Shown piece after piece: positions 13,301 to 28,362 of a stretch of 64,000 nucleotides of DNA. The stretch's first letter is position 1. Every line of letters starts with the position of its first letter. A program made the translations under genes and the position numbers. The notes below the pieces were generated by a model that searched no databases, was not told where the DNA came from, and saw only the letters and a program-made list of their open reading frames with translations. The DNA comes from Glandiceps talaboti (lineage: Eukaryota; Hemichordata; Enteropneusta; Spengelidae): NCBI RefSeq assembly GCF_964340395.1, contig NC_135549.1, positions 33,208,332 to 33,272,331 of the forward strand, written 5' to 3'.

Positions 13301-16300
13301 CTGTGTGAAGCTGTGATAATTTCATTATTGCACATGCGCAATGAACAAAGAACGTCTTCCAAGGTCATGCATGTCATATGGGTCATGAAACATGAAAGAC
13401 GCATTAGCATTAAGGAGTCGGTCATTTCCCCGATGATACAACTGATTTAAAGCTAAAAACTGGTCAAAAAATTGTTTTTTGAGGAATGCAATATGTCTTA
13501 AGCATAATTTTGAAAATGATACAAATAATCTGAGCTATTACATTGCAGCAAAATGTACCGGTCTAATTGGGCATGTCTTTCCAAAATCTTCTGGTCCAGC
13601 CTAAAGATTCGAGCCATGTGGACCCTCCAACCTCAACGACTTCAGCCATGAAAGACACATGTTACTCTGACGTGACAAGGGGAGTATGACATTATGATGA
13701 ACTATTGATGTTCATTTGAACCTTAAAATCTTGCCGTGTTGCTCGGGTGAACACAGACTGAGGGGTCAATCAGAAAAAAGAAAAATAATTTCTGATGTTG
13801 GAGCTGCAAATTAGGGTCGGTCGGGAGATGAGAAACAGAAAAATAAATAGGGCCGCCCTTACTGGCACCAACATGGTACATCCCTCAAATGGTAAATTCC
13901 ATTAGTTACGCAAATAACTCATCAATAAAATGTACTGCCCATGGCAAAGTGCACAACTGAAATCCAATATCTGACATATACATGTACATGCATTTAGAGA
14001 AATTTATCACACATCAAACATGCCGATAAGAAAACACCCCTACAGGATTATGGAAAATCTCATGAACTTTGGGCAAGTGATTATGTAACATTACACAAGC
14101 ACACCTCTTGAAACTGAGACATGACAAAGTTGAAAACCACTGATCTGATCACTTTCATTTGAACAATTTTTCAACTACACACCCCAAGTAAAGTCTCTAC
14201 AAAACACCAACTAATATCTGACATACACTCCAGTGAGAGAAACACACTTCAAACATCAAAACACCCGGAATAGTGAAACGGTCCATGAACTTTGGTCAAG
14301 TGATTATTTAACATTATAAATTAGCACCTATGTGTTGTAGCACATCTGTACAGTTTTTAAAAAGGTTTACCCACATGCTGATACATGCTAGGTATAGGTG
14401 TTCATTTGCTGAATGATTATCCAGTTGCATGTCCAACCCTGTTGTTATCTTTGCAATATACACGATCATTTGGCTGTTGCTATGGGCGTGGTCATGTTGC
14501 TAGACATATTTGCATACAGTTTTGAATGTTTGTTCACTTGTCTATGAATCCCTGATGTAGTTAGTAGTTGTCCTGTGTACTATTAGTCGTTGTCCTGCAT
14601 CATGCTAATTGTTTCAATATATGAGTTTGAAGTGTAGAAGTAGATGTTCTTTGTTTTCACGTACCTTCAACAGATGTGTTCACATACACTGGGTTGCTTG
14701 TGTCACTCAAGTTTCCATTTCCAGCAAGTGCTCTGATTTGAAAATGGTAATTTGTGTTGGCATGAAGAGAATGTACTATTGCATTGGTTTCATTTCTGGT
14801 AACATTAAGTACATCAACCCACTCACCATTTCTACAGAGAAATAACAAAATAATAAAACATCATTAAAACATAAAACACTTCTGACACTGACAGGACAAT
14901 TTCCAACTACACACCAGAAGTAATGTTCCCATAAAAATACAAATTTTAAGCATTTGATTTGACAGTGGCACACACACACACTCAAATGCACACACATGCA
15001 TGCATGCATACACAACCACACATACATGTACTCACCCATCCACATGCACACGTACATTTTGTACACAAATACACACACACACATACAAAATATACACACC
15101 ATACTTCACCATGCCTATAGTACTACTGAACCTCAATTAAGTTGTGCTAAAAATCCCAATAGACAGGTTATATCTCACTTTTTTTGTTGGATGATGTATG
15201 CTGACAACAAGGCTTGGTCAGTATTGTTACTTGGAAGCCAAGCAAGATAAACTTGGTTTGATTTGATATCAGATGCAGTCAGGTTGTGAGGTGGATCAGG
15301 TTTGTCTGTAAAAAACAAAATGATTATATTCACTCTGTAAACAACAGAAAAAGGTACATGTATGAATAACTATTCATGCTTTACTGTGCCTAAAATCAAT
15401 TAAAAGATATCAATAACTAATGCATAAGTTTAGAATCATTTCAATGACTGCAACATTTGTTAAGAATCATTGCAATGACTGTAGCTCTTATATACTGAAC
15501 CATTTCAATGACTGCATTACTTGTTAGAATTATTTGTCAACAAGTCATTGAGAATGACATACTCCCCGCTATGATTGGGTTTTAAGGAATTATCACTACT
15601 CTGATCACGCAACAACACTTGTGAACCTAAATCAAACAGACTTTAAATATGTTGTGTCTGCTTGTTGGACATGGAACATGCCTACAACAATAAAGGATGG
15701 GTCGGGTATGGGGGATTGTTTCACGACGAAAATGGATATGCACATGTATGTCATAGAACACTGTCCTAATACCAACTTTGAATGAGATCTGTTCAAACAT
15801 GTCTGCGTTATGGCTTTGGACATGGAAAATTCACAAACAAAATGGCTGCTAGGAGGCCATATTGGATCGTATCATGACAACAAATGGATATGCACATGTA
15901 TGTCATAGAACACTGTCCTAATACCAACTTTGAATGAGATCTGTTCAAGCATGTCTGAGTTATGGCTTTGGACATAGAAAAATCAAAAACAAAATGGCTG
16001 CCAGGCGGCCATATTGGATTGTATCACAACAACAATGAATATGCACATGTATGTTATAGAACACTCTCCTAATACCATCTTTGAATGAGATCTGTTCAAG
16101 CATGTCTGAGTTATGGCTTTAGACAGGGAAAATTTGCAAACAAAATGGCTGCTAGGTGGCCATATTGGATCGTATCATGAAACAAATTGACGTGCATATG
16201 TATGACATTGTATGTTGCCCCTGTACCAAGTTTGAAAATAATCGGTCCAGGCATCTCCAAGAAACAGCTGCGGACGGACGGACGGACGGACGGACGGACA

Positions 16301-18171
16301 CACAGACAGACGGAACCCAATCCATAAGTTCCCGTCCCGCGGGGACTAATGAATGACTGCATCATATGCTTTGAATCATTTCAGTGACTGGAACCCTCAT
16401 TTACAAGTCATTTCCATGACTGCATCACAAGTTGAGAATCATTTCAATAACTGCATCACAAGTTGAGAGTTATTTCAATGACTGCATCACAAGTTGAGAA
16501 TCATTTCCATGACTGCATCACAAGTTGAGAATCATTACAATAACTGCATCACAAGTTGAGAGTTATTTCAATGACTGCACCACAAGTTGAGAATCATTTC
16601 AATAACTGCATCACAAGTTGAGAGTTATTTCAATAACTGCATCACAAGTTGAGAATCATTTCAATGACTGCATCACAAGTTGAGAGTTATTTCAAAACTT
16701 ACCTAAAACTTTCAGCTTAATGTTGTAATCCCAGTCTCCATTGCATTTGTATATACCTCTGTCTGTATATTTGACAGGATCCAGTGTAATATTAACTGTT
16801 TTAACTTCCAGTGTTTTTTCATCTTTCATCCATGTGACATTGTTTGTGGAGTTGTTATTAAGTTTACAATTAAGTACCACTTCATAACCAACAAGTGTTT
16901 GGATTACATGGAGTTCAGATTCACTTGACACAGTAGATGCTGCAATGTAGAATACTGTGTTAGCACTGGGTTTCAAAAACCATTAGCCACTGTGGCTAAA
17001 AGAGAATTATTTTCATTAGCCACAGATAAAAATTATTAGCCACAGATTTTCCCCCACAGTAAAACTATTGTATTGGGTAGTGGCTTATACAAATTGCATG
17101 CAACTCTAACTCTGTAGGCCATACATTGTATTTCATTAAATTATGTTCAACATACACAAAAGACAAGTGAAAATGAAAGGAAATGATGCTAAACATTACT
17201 ACATCATACAATGTAATTACATGTACATGGAAAGGTACTACTACATGTACAATGAAACTTGACTTTTGCACATTCTTATCCGTGGATCATAATATTGACT
17301 GTGTGGCCGGGCTGTGCAGTGGATCATAATATTGACTGTGTGGCTGGGCTGTGCAGTGGATCATAATATTGACTGTGTGGCCGGGCTGTGCAGTGGATCA
17401 TAATATTGACTGTGTGGCCGGGCTGTGCAGTGGATCATAATATTGACTGTGTGGCCGGGCTGTGCAGTGTGGAACATTATTGATTGTGTGGCCGGGCTGT
17501 GCAGTGGATCATAATATTGACTGTGTGGCCGGGCTGTGCAGTGTGGAACATTATTGATTGTGTGGCCGGGCTGTGCAGTGGATCATAATATTGACTGTGT
17601 GGCCGGGCTGTGCAGTGTGGAACATTATTGACTGTGTGGCCGGGCTGTGCAGTGGGTCATAATATTGTAAAAATCTAGATTACACAGTGTTTGATCTAGG
17701 ATTTGTAAAATGGGGCCATGAGGGCCATGGGGCCTTTTTGGCTCAACAAAAAGGGGGCCATTCCAAAAAAAAGAAGAAGATTGCTATGAAAAATGGACCA
17801 AATTTTAGCCCATATTTAGTGTCCAAAAGCGAGAAGATACATGTACATGTACATGTATGTAATGCGATCAGTACTGACAGTAGTTTGGAATTATAGATTG
17901 TTGACCTAAAAGAATAATTTGCATTTCACTGATGGAATCACCATGTCATGAACATTTCTTAATCTACACACAAATTTCAGGTCAATGTGCCTAGTAATTT
18001 TTGGACTTAAAGTTTTTTGATCAAAAATCACATTTTCTGACCCAAATCATCACACACCTGTGATGTGATCATTTTGATTTTAACAATTCCCAACTAGACA
18101 TCTAAGGTACAATGTAATATACTCACTACATATCATGGCAATCGGTCCAGCGTTTTCAACTTTAAGTCATT

Positions 18172-18247
<76 letters not shown>

Positions 18248-21200
18248 CCTGAGTGTTCAGTTGTGTTACAAAGTGTGTACACTTTCAGATAATTAAGTGA
18301 GTCATTGAAAAATATCATATTCATTTACATGTACACATGTACATTTACTGTGTGACATTTGTTACCTTTTTTTCAAGACACTGTTATTTTTTTTAATTGA
18401 AAAGGAGTCATATGATTAAAGTACATTGAGTTCTACTGTATATTTACAATGAAATCTACTATATATACCAGGTACATGTACATTGTACATATACATGTCA
18501 GCTTCTTTAATTTAGTATTAATTTTTCAATAAATTTTTATAGTTTTCTATTCAATGCAGATACATGTACATGTAAGACAACCTAAAGATATTATAGTTGC
18601 TACATAATGTAAAACCTTCCTTACATGTACATCAATTGAAAAGGACACCTGCAAGCAAACAAATGACATCTATCTTGTACTCCACATACAAACATAAACA
18701 CTTGCTCTAAAGTACATGTACATGTACTACATTGCACATTTGTAAATAAAAAGTACAGTAACTGCCATAAATAGTAGACTGGGTGACAGGTTGAGAATTG
18801 AAAAGAAGAAGAAGAAGAAGAAAAAACTGCCAATGGCAATGTGCACAACTGAAATCTAATGTCTAACATACAGTGACATGTTAATTATTCAAAATGTTAA
18901 TTTGCATACAGAGGAGTTAATAGTAATTTAAGTTTTAAATCTTGAAGCTTTAAATTTGGATGATGCCTCTTGTAAGTTAAAAGAAACTTTTGAAAGGAAG
19001 TGGTTTACTGATGTGTGTAGAAAACCCAAGTTAAGAACATATGTATCTTTTAAGAAAAAATATGAAACAGAAAATTATTTACTGCAACCATTGTCAAGAC
19101 CGAAACGCTCTATTCTTGCTCAGTTTAGAACTGGCATTTTACCTATTTTACCTAAGTAGAAACAGGTACAAATGTAGATTTCAACAGCTACCAGTGGAGG
19201 ACAGAACCTGTAATTTTTGTTTAGGACCAGAAATTGAAGATGAAAAACACTTTCTTTTTGATTGCTGTCTTTATAATTCTGTAAGAGATACCTTATTTAG
19301 TAGAGTGTGTGCTTTATACCCAGAATTCAGTGCTTTTCAAATTATGGATAAGATTGAACTATTGATGACCAAAACACCTGACCTGTTGGCAAACTTTATC
19401 TTTGATGCTTATAATAAGAGAAAGGAGAAAATGTATAATTTGTAAAATATACTCCTCACACTTGAAAAAAAAAATGTTTCTTTCTTTATGTATTTAATTT
19501 ATTTTTGCAACAAGTTGGATTTGTGTCTTATAAGCCCAAGGGGCTGGATGTGGCAAGTTGTAATAACAATTGTACCAGATCATATATACAAATGTATACT
19601 TGAAGTCCACATAGGACATGTTAATAAATAAAATACAACAACAAGTAATACCAACTTCTGGTTTAGTGTCCCACCTTTTAGTTATCTTCTTGTATCTAAC
19701 GTGTATATTGATTGATACATTTGTAGTAGCAGGATTCATGTAATATTTTCCTTTGAAAACAACAATCTAAACAATAATACATGTCCCTGTGTATAGGAGG
19801 GACTGTTTCGATAGAAAATAGCACCAATAATAATAATAATAATATATAACAATAATGAAACATTCATAAAGTGCTCATACATGTATGTATCAAACTTGGA
19901 GATAACAGGCAAAATGTGCTTGTTAATCAAAAACATGTCCACCCTTTTGTTATTCAGGGTCAAGGTCACAAAATTAACTGATGTGCCTCACATAGTAAAA
20001 ATCAAGACATGATTAAAAATATCATCACTTGAAATGTCTGATTCAAAAAGCTATGAAAACAACCCAAATTTGGCTATTTGAGCTTGAAGAAGTCTTTCAA
20101 GGTCAAAGGTCATATTTGATAATACATACATGTACATGTTCATGTATGGGTGTACATGTAGGTATACATTGTACTTGAATGGAGTCACTACATGTATGTA
20201 TTATACCTCCAAAGTTACAGTGTATGATGCATATTGTGAAATTTAACAACAAATATGGCCACCATTCGGAACATATTTGATTTGGTCTCAAATAAAGTGG
20301 TGTGCATATGTCTCACAGTATGTTACCAGTATGCCAGGTTTGGTTGAAATTGGTTGGTGCATGCCAGAGATATGAGGGTGAATGCACAAACAACAAAAAT
20401 GACTGCCATTCGGCCATATTTGATTTGGTCATAAAACAAAAAGGCATGCATAATTGTCTTACATAGTATGTTACAATGTACCTTTATGCCAGGTTTGGTT
20501 GAAATCAGTTGGTGCATGCCAGAGATATGTGGGTGAACACACACACGCATACATGTACATTGTACTTGGACCCAGTTAAGCCTCCTACATGTATGCACAC
20601 TTGCACATCTAACTCATACATGTACACCTTGATTACATTATTTAATACACTTTATTTGTGACACTATCCCTAAGATTTACAAATATAGCAGCGTGAGAGA
20701 ATTACTTCACCCTAAAGACAACTACATGTACAAATGTATAGTGTACATGTACCGGTACGTGCTGTGTTGTACTGTAACATGTACACAAAGAATAATGTGA
20801 AGTACATGTACATTGTATAAAAAAACTGTACTTTTGTGTGACTAAATGGATGAATTACATTGTAAATGCACGTTTTTATTTCCAATCAAATGACATTGCA
20901 ATTTCTAGTGATAAGTGTTTTGTTCTATATTTTTAACTTAACTGTCTTTCATATAACTTAAAAATACCGCCAATGGCAGTGTAGCACAATTGTACAATTT
21001 TAAAAAATATTTATCCATATGCTAGTCCATGCTAACAATACTAATAGGTGTTCATTTGCTGAATGACTATCCAGTTGCCTATCCAACCATGTTGCTATCT
21101 TTGCGATATACGCGATCATTTGGCTGTTGCTATGGGCTTGGTCATGTTGTTAGCTATATTTGCATACATTTTAAAATGTTTTTGTTCACTTGTGTATGAA

Positions 21201-24200
21201 TTCCTGATATAATTCCTGGGGGTGGCAAGGGGGGCAGCTGCCCCCCTTAGATTTTTGAAAAAAGAAAGAACAAGCGACCTATCGGTCAGAATAGCTCCGC
21301 TGTTTTTTTTTAATTTTATTTTTTATTTTGGTGACACGTAGAAGTGGTTCAGTTCTTCAGCTCTTCACTATGCAGTTTTGTTTTAGCGATGCAATAAAGT
21401 GGTTAGTGGTTCATATGATGTCTCACTGTAAAACACATTTTACACAGAAGTTGGTAATGTATTGTACTTTTATACCATAGTCTCCATTTTATAACAAAAA
21501 TCTACTGTTATGAAAAATTCACAAAATTTCAGAAAGAAAATGACTGGGAAATGCACACAAGAAAAAGAAAAAAAAGAGGATTTTGAGGTTGGCTATAAAT
21601 AATTCCATTGTCTTACAGCTTTAACCCTGGGAAATTTTAATGATGAATGAAATAAACTAGGGATCTAAAATAATTTTGAGGCAATTTCAATTTCAATTTT
21701 CTAACAAATTTACCAAGTCAACAACATTCAACTTGAACAAGTTGTAGTAGATATATATATAGGGAAGAAATGTATTAATCGCCATCTTAGTTTCCGGACG
21801 GCGACAATCCCTGCCAAGTACCCAAAAGAGGGTCATTCTGGCAGCCATACGTTACAGTGGTAACACTCCTTCATGTTCTATTACCTTTCATAAAGAAAAC
21901 ACAACGAAATGGTTGAAGTGATCTTTTTTTTAAATTTCTTTTCATCACAACAACATAATCTGCGTGATCAAAAGTGTTGTAAACTAAACCAGAAAGAATT
22001 ATCGGACTGGCTAAACTTCCCGATGAACTGGAGTAAGGTCCAAGTCCAAGTAAGCCTCGATAGTACGTGAGAAAATCGTCTCAAACTAGCGATACAACTT
22101 TCAAAATATAACTTGACATGTCTTCATTTGTTAGATTTATACAATTCAATACGCGTTTTCACTCGAAAACAACAATTCTGTGAATAATGACACTCTGAAC
22201 GCAGCGATTTCTCGGACGATGTTACCACTGTAACGTATGGCTGACAACGACTTGCTTCCGGGTTAGTCCCTCGTGCATCCGGGTACCTGGGGTTGTCGCC
22301 GTACGGAAACTAAGAAAGATGGAATTTACAGTGTTTCTTGTGACCGGCGCGGCGCCTGTCAGCAGACTCGGCCATTTTTTTTCATCATTCCATTGTATTT
22401 AAACCTTGTACTTGACATTTTGCAATATTTATAATTCTCAACAAAATACCTCAACATGCCTCACGTAGCTCACTTCGCTCGTACTCAAAGCAGCCCCTCG
22501 CGGTATGATCACTGATGACATGACGAGAGAGAACCTTTTCGGATTTACATGTAGAACGGGGAAAGATACGCAAAACATAATGCAAAGTCTGAAGCCAAAT
22601 TAAAGTTGTGATTATTTTAATTATTTTTACTTGCCAAATATTTGCATTTTGGAAATGGCAAGACACGTTCATGTCGTTTAACTTTACATGTGAACTGTCG
22701 GCCAATAAACAAAATTTGGTTGATTCACAGTCTGCAGTTAGACTGCTCTTGCATAACTTCAACCGCATGCCTTCCTTACGCAAGTTGTCTTAATTCTGGT
22801 TCACTGTCACTCCAAATTGCACGACAATATAGAATTAATCACAAGTTACATGTTATCTGAAAACATCACATTTTTATAGTGGGTCTGAAGTGAGATTTTA
22901 GTGAGTACCAAGAACGTCCTGTGTTGTTACTTGCTGTGGAAAATCGCCCGGTCAAATGAGGTCAGCTTCAGCTTCTGGTCGAATCAGGATAGAGTATGCA
23001 AATAAGGACATTGCGGACTGGCTGATTATGTAGAAGGGGTGCAGAATTTGGATTTGAAGTTTACAACCCTGTTTCGAATAAACGCTTGTCACTTCATGCA
23101 TTTGGGCCCCCAATGCATAGAATTGTGACTATAGCACACATTACATTGCTTGTTTGACGTCAATAGTGTCTTTTGAAAAGTGGCAGTTTACTTAACCCTT
23201 TCACCACCAGTACCCGGTATACCGGGACGCGCTAGGGCGCCCACCAGTACCCGGTATACCGGGACGCCAAAGTTCATTCACCTATCTTGCCGTAAAACCG
23301 TTCAAAGGCAGCAATTGCTGCAAAATTTGCTGCCATAACTAGTTCCACACATGCGTATTAGCCTTGTTTATATTGCCTGCCATTTTGAATGTATGATAGT
23401 GAACGGTATCGAGAGCTACGATCCAAATGACGAGCGATCGTAATTTTACGTGCGTTTTTCGCCCACAAGATCGAATTTAAACATGGCGGATATAATTAAC
23501 GGCTCTCATAACATGGTCTACGATATAAATTATGTCACTGTCTTTGAATATTTCGACTGAATTTGACTCGAAATACATCATTGAATACAAGTATTTAGCT
23601 GTGGGAACACATTGTACTTGTGTGTAAGCATCAAATTCCCGCTAAGTCCGTATGAGCTGCCGGCGGCAGTTTACGGTTGAATTTTTGAATGTCGGCAAAT
23701 TTACGCAATCTTGTGACAGGTACCGACTCCCATACTAACGTCTTGGTTGTAATTTTTGGCTATAAAATGGATTATTTTGGTTTTATTTCTTTTGTTACAT
23801 CTCAGTAATGACTTGTATTTTTACTAGCTCAGCGTGTAAAGGTCAGTGGAGGGAAATTTATGCACGATACGGGCGATTTTACGAATCGGATTTTTTATAT
23901 GCGTTTTTCAACGTAATATTCAAATTTCAACATCGCCGAAGCAAAATCTGTCTCCCCTAACGTAACTTACAATGTAAATAACGGTGCTGTTCGTAGAAAT
24001 TTCCACTCAATTTTGACTATGAATACGATGTTTTATACAAGGAGATGACTGAGTGAACTCAATGCAGGAAATGGAAGGATCAGATTATCGCAACGTAACT
24101 TCAAAGTCCCGACTGCATATTTGGTTTTGTGGGTACAGCATGTTGGCAAAAAGCGCCACTTTGGCGTCCCGATTTGGACTCGTATACTACCAACTTGTGG

Positions 24201-27200
24201 GCATTTTTTACTGATTTTGAGCATAAATTTGGTGATAATTTTTTGTTGTTCTGTCAAATAATGATATATAATTACACAAACTGATTTTTCTGAAGGTATT
24301 GGTGCAACGACTTCAGGTATTTTTGTCCCTTTCATTGTCGGTGCGGGACCGACTAATTGCGTCGTAATCAGATTAGAGAGCCGTTATTTTTTTCCGTTCA
24401 AATTTAATACGACTGAAAATAACATTTTCTGCCAAATTTTCGCCGATTTTGACCATTTAACCAGTATACATAATTTTGTAGAAACATAAATGTTGGTATT
24501 TTGAATTTAGTTTGTTATATAAATGTTTTGTTTATTTGTGACATGTCAATAAATAAACAACACAGGTTTTTTTTACCAATATTTTCTTATTTTAACCCAA
24601 ATTTCAGTTGTGAATGTGATATTTGAATCTGATTATTTGTAAGTATGATATAGACAATTTATTTTCCAGTAAAATGATACCTAATTTTCAAAGATTGGTC
24701 AATTCTAAGTATTTTTATATCAATTTGATTGCATACCACTCACCCTCACTTTATGTTAGTGAGGGGGCTGGTGGAGCACAAACAATCCCATGAGGCCAAT
24801 GGTGGTGAAAGAGTTAAAGTCTCGTCGACTGATTTCCAATATGGCGTCGGTCATAATGCTCATTAACATATTCATTTTTTTTTCAAATTACAAAAAAAAA
24901 ATCATAAAAAATAAAAATGAAGATGTGCTGACTTGAAATTAACAAACCTGAGTAAGCTACCCCCTGCGCATCAACACACCAGATATCAAAGCAATCTGAC
25001 AATAAGTTTTCACGGAGATGATGAAAATGACATTTTATGAAAAAAAATCATAAAAAATTGAAAATGGCACAGATCAACTTGGCATGAACATATCTGAATA
25101 GCCTCCCCCCAGGGAACATGCACACCAATATCTAAGAATACTGACTGTCACTTTCGGAGAAAATAATGAAAATATAAAAGTTTGACGGACACCTATGACT
25201 CACTCTACTCTCTATACTCTATACAACCTATACCTAAAGCTACGCTTTCAGCTTTCGCTGACAGCGGAGCTAAAAAAAGCAACTTTTTGAATACTTAGCG
25301 ATGCTATTAAAATCGTTATTTATGTGACGATTCCTTGCATGCGCGATTTCAATGGATAGTTCATAAAAGTGACTGTACACTGACTCATGGCTAATATGTA
25401 TCTTATATCGCTATTGTACGCTGGCTTAACTTTGAATAAAAATGTGTCCAGTTAAAAATTGTAACTTTTTGCAGCAAATTAAAAATTCTTTGCGTGGGAA
25501 AGTACAAAAGAAGTGCGCACTGTGCATTTTCTGCGAGTAACAGTAGTCTCAATCTTGAAAGTCTCCTTCATTTGAAGATAGCAAGTCGCAATTATAATGT
25601 CAGCGAGTGAAACTCAAAAAAAAAAGACGGAAAAAGTCGTTCAACGTGAGGTTGCCTGCTATGCTGCATGCAGTGATTCCGAAGATGCGCTCGATCTCAT
25701 TTACATCTTGTTCCTTATATTAAAACATTTCATGTTGATAAAACGGCAGATCTCTTTTTGGAATATTTGGTGGCCCTGAAAAACTATTACACTAGGTACG
25801 CAGTTTAAGATCCACTATTTGAAGATATTTCTTTCAATAATTGTGTTCTACATTGTCTTTGGTTAAAATGTTGTTTGATATAATTATCTCATTGCACACT
25901 GACACTAGCGTTATTCCGCAATTCATTTTGAAGCGACAATTTGCTATGGAAAGAATGGCCTGAATTTGTAAACAGAGCTGTACCTTCGACATCAAAATCT
26001 TCAATTTCCATTATAATGATAATGACAAGGAGAATTCACTGAGTTCACATTGGGTTCCGACATAAAAGAGGCCATAACAGTTTTGGGAGTTGGGTAAAGA
26101 AAATGATTATTTTGTTGTGTTACTTATTTGAGAAAGCACCATCCATTTTTTTTACTTTGAATGTGACATCTTTTCGGCAACTACTTTGAAAGATAAGACA
26201 TTAGGCCAGAAAAAATGAAAAAGCTGTTCAACCTACCCATATATTTTTTTCTGGTGATGGGCAATATATCCTCATGCGGGCTTCGCATTTTTTTTCAAAA
26301 TCAAGGATATTTCTTTATATTTTCTGAATAGTACATGTAACAATACATGTATACATTTGAGTCTATTCCAAATTATATAATATCTTATACAGTGGTTTAC
26401 TTGGCTCTGGTGTTGCATACAAGCATGAATTGGGATTAAATATCCAATGTGCACTAAAAATTAAACAAACGTACGGTTTACGACCATTGGGCCACCAAAA
26501 GTCTGAAAGTCTTGAAATGTTTTGCTCTTTATTCGTGATTTTTTGGAACCAAATTAAACTTCAGGAGAAGTCATTTACCATGTGCACATCCGCATAATAT
26601 CTTTCAGCTTTGCCACAACAAAATACACTTCCAGATAATATGTAATGCATAGCATAATTGTTTCAATTCTGGTATTTTATTATGTCTATGGTTTGATATT
26701 TTTCATCGTTGGAGTTGTCTCCTTCCAATGCATCATTGTACCATATAATTTTATATCCCCACTGTAGTGTAGGTGACAGAAGGGGTGGCTAAAATAATGA
26801 TTGAGTTTCAATTGGCGGGGCTTAACATTTTTGAGAAGAGAGGGTGAGAGGAACTATACCTTTTGTTTAACCATAAATTGTGTACATTTCCTAACTGTAG
26901 CTATGCAGACAAATTGCATGAGATAGTATCAAGATGACTGAATAAGTTCTATCTAAACTCGACCTGAAATATTTTGCTGTCATTATATATGGTTTGTTTT
27001 ATCCTTGTCAAGCATTGTGAAAAAATGAAATCGACCTACTTACCCAATGTGATGGGTTACGTTACCCGATGACAAGCATTTTTTATTTTTTCTGACCTTA
27101 CATATGATATTTAATTGAGTATGCTAAAATATATATTATGTAAATTGCACGCAAATTTATGTAAATTAGCACTTTTCTAAATTTTAATGCCTGATTGCAC

Positions 27201-27246
27201 CAAGACAAAGTTCTGCCCCCCTTGGCAATTTGGTCAGGCTACGGTC

Positions 27247-27340
<94 letters not shown>

Positions 27341-28330
27341 ACACAGGCAGACAGACAGACAGACAGACACTTTGCCATGCCTATAGTACTACTGAACCTT
27401 ATCAGTTCAGTTGTGCTAAAAATAGCGATGATGATGAGTTGAATGTTTGAATGGAGGACACATTTTAGCAAGGACCTTTGTAATGACAGATTTTGACTGT
27501 GTACATGTGGCAGATACTTAAGAAATCTACCAGCATGAACTTCAAGGTACATGTGTACTACATGTACATGTAGCTTTGAAGCTTGACCTTGTTGGGCCCA
27601 ATACAACATATGTATAATGGAAATTATTGATGTGCAAAATGTACATACATGTATGTCTTGCATTTGACGCGAGATCACAAGTCTTGGAATTGTTTATTAC
27701 ATACTTTCACATGTACATGTATGTATTTATTCTGAGGCAACAAGTCGCAATTAAAACTTTTCATCAAATAAATGTGAAAACAAAAAAAGTTTGAATACAA
27801 AAAAAACACTGATTAAAGCTACAACTTTAGTTAGTTTAGTTTGTACTTGGAAGAGTTTTGTCGGGGTTTTCACACGAGACAATATACATTATATACGCCT
27901 TCATGATGAACCTTTGTTTTGATGTCCTACTTATCTCAATCAGCAAAATTAATTTGAAAGAATTACGGAAAAACAAAAGAAATGGGATGTACACAAGTCT
28001 GAAGTATTAGGACTGATAAATACAATTTCCCATTGATGTTTGACAGAGATATAAATAATTCCTTGTGAGTTGAATTTGTTCACTGTCTTGACGTCACAAT
28101 CGGGTCACACTCACAGTGAATGGGAATGGACAGAAATATATGTATGGTACATAAACCTAATGAAGATGCAAACATTGCAATATTCAGGCTAAAATGTAGT
28201 TTGAAGCCCAATTTTTCTACACGTATGCAGTAAAATGTGTTATACATATGTATATACAATGTGTAATGTGATAGGCAATACATATCCCAATCTGGCCAGG
28301 TATTTTTAACAAGCCTTCAGTCAAAGACAT

Positions 28331-28362
<32 letters not shown>

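Noticed and set aside
22451-22860. 110-codon minus-strand frame and overlapping plus frames
   Set aside because: No domain, no splice sites, overlapping frames on both strands.
24033-24335. Frame inside the piggyBac-type element as transposase
   Set aside because: Only 100 codons, none of the acidic catalytic motifs or cysteine-rich tail of piggyBac enzymes seen.
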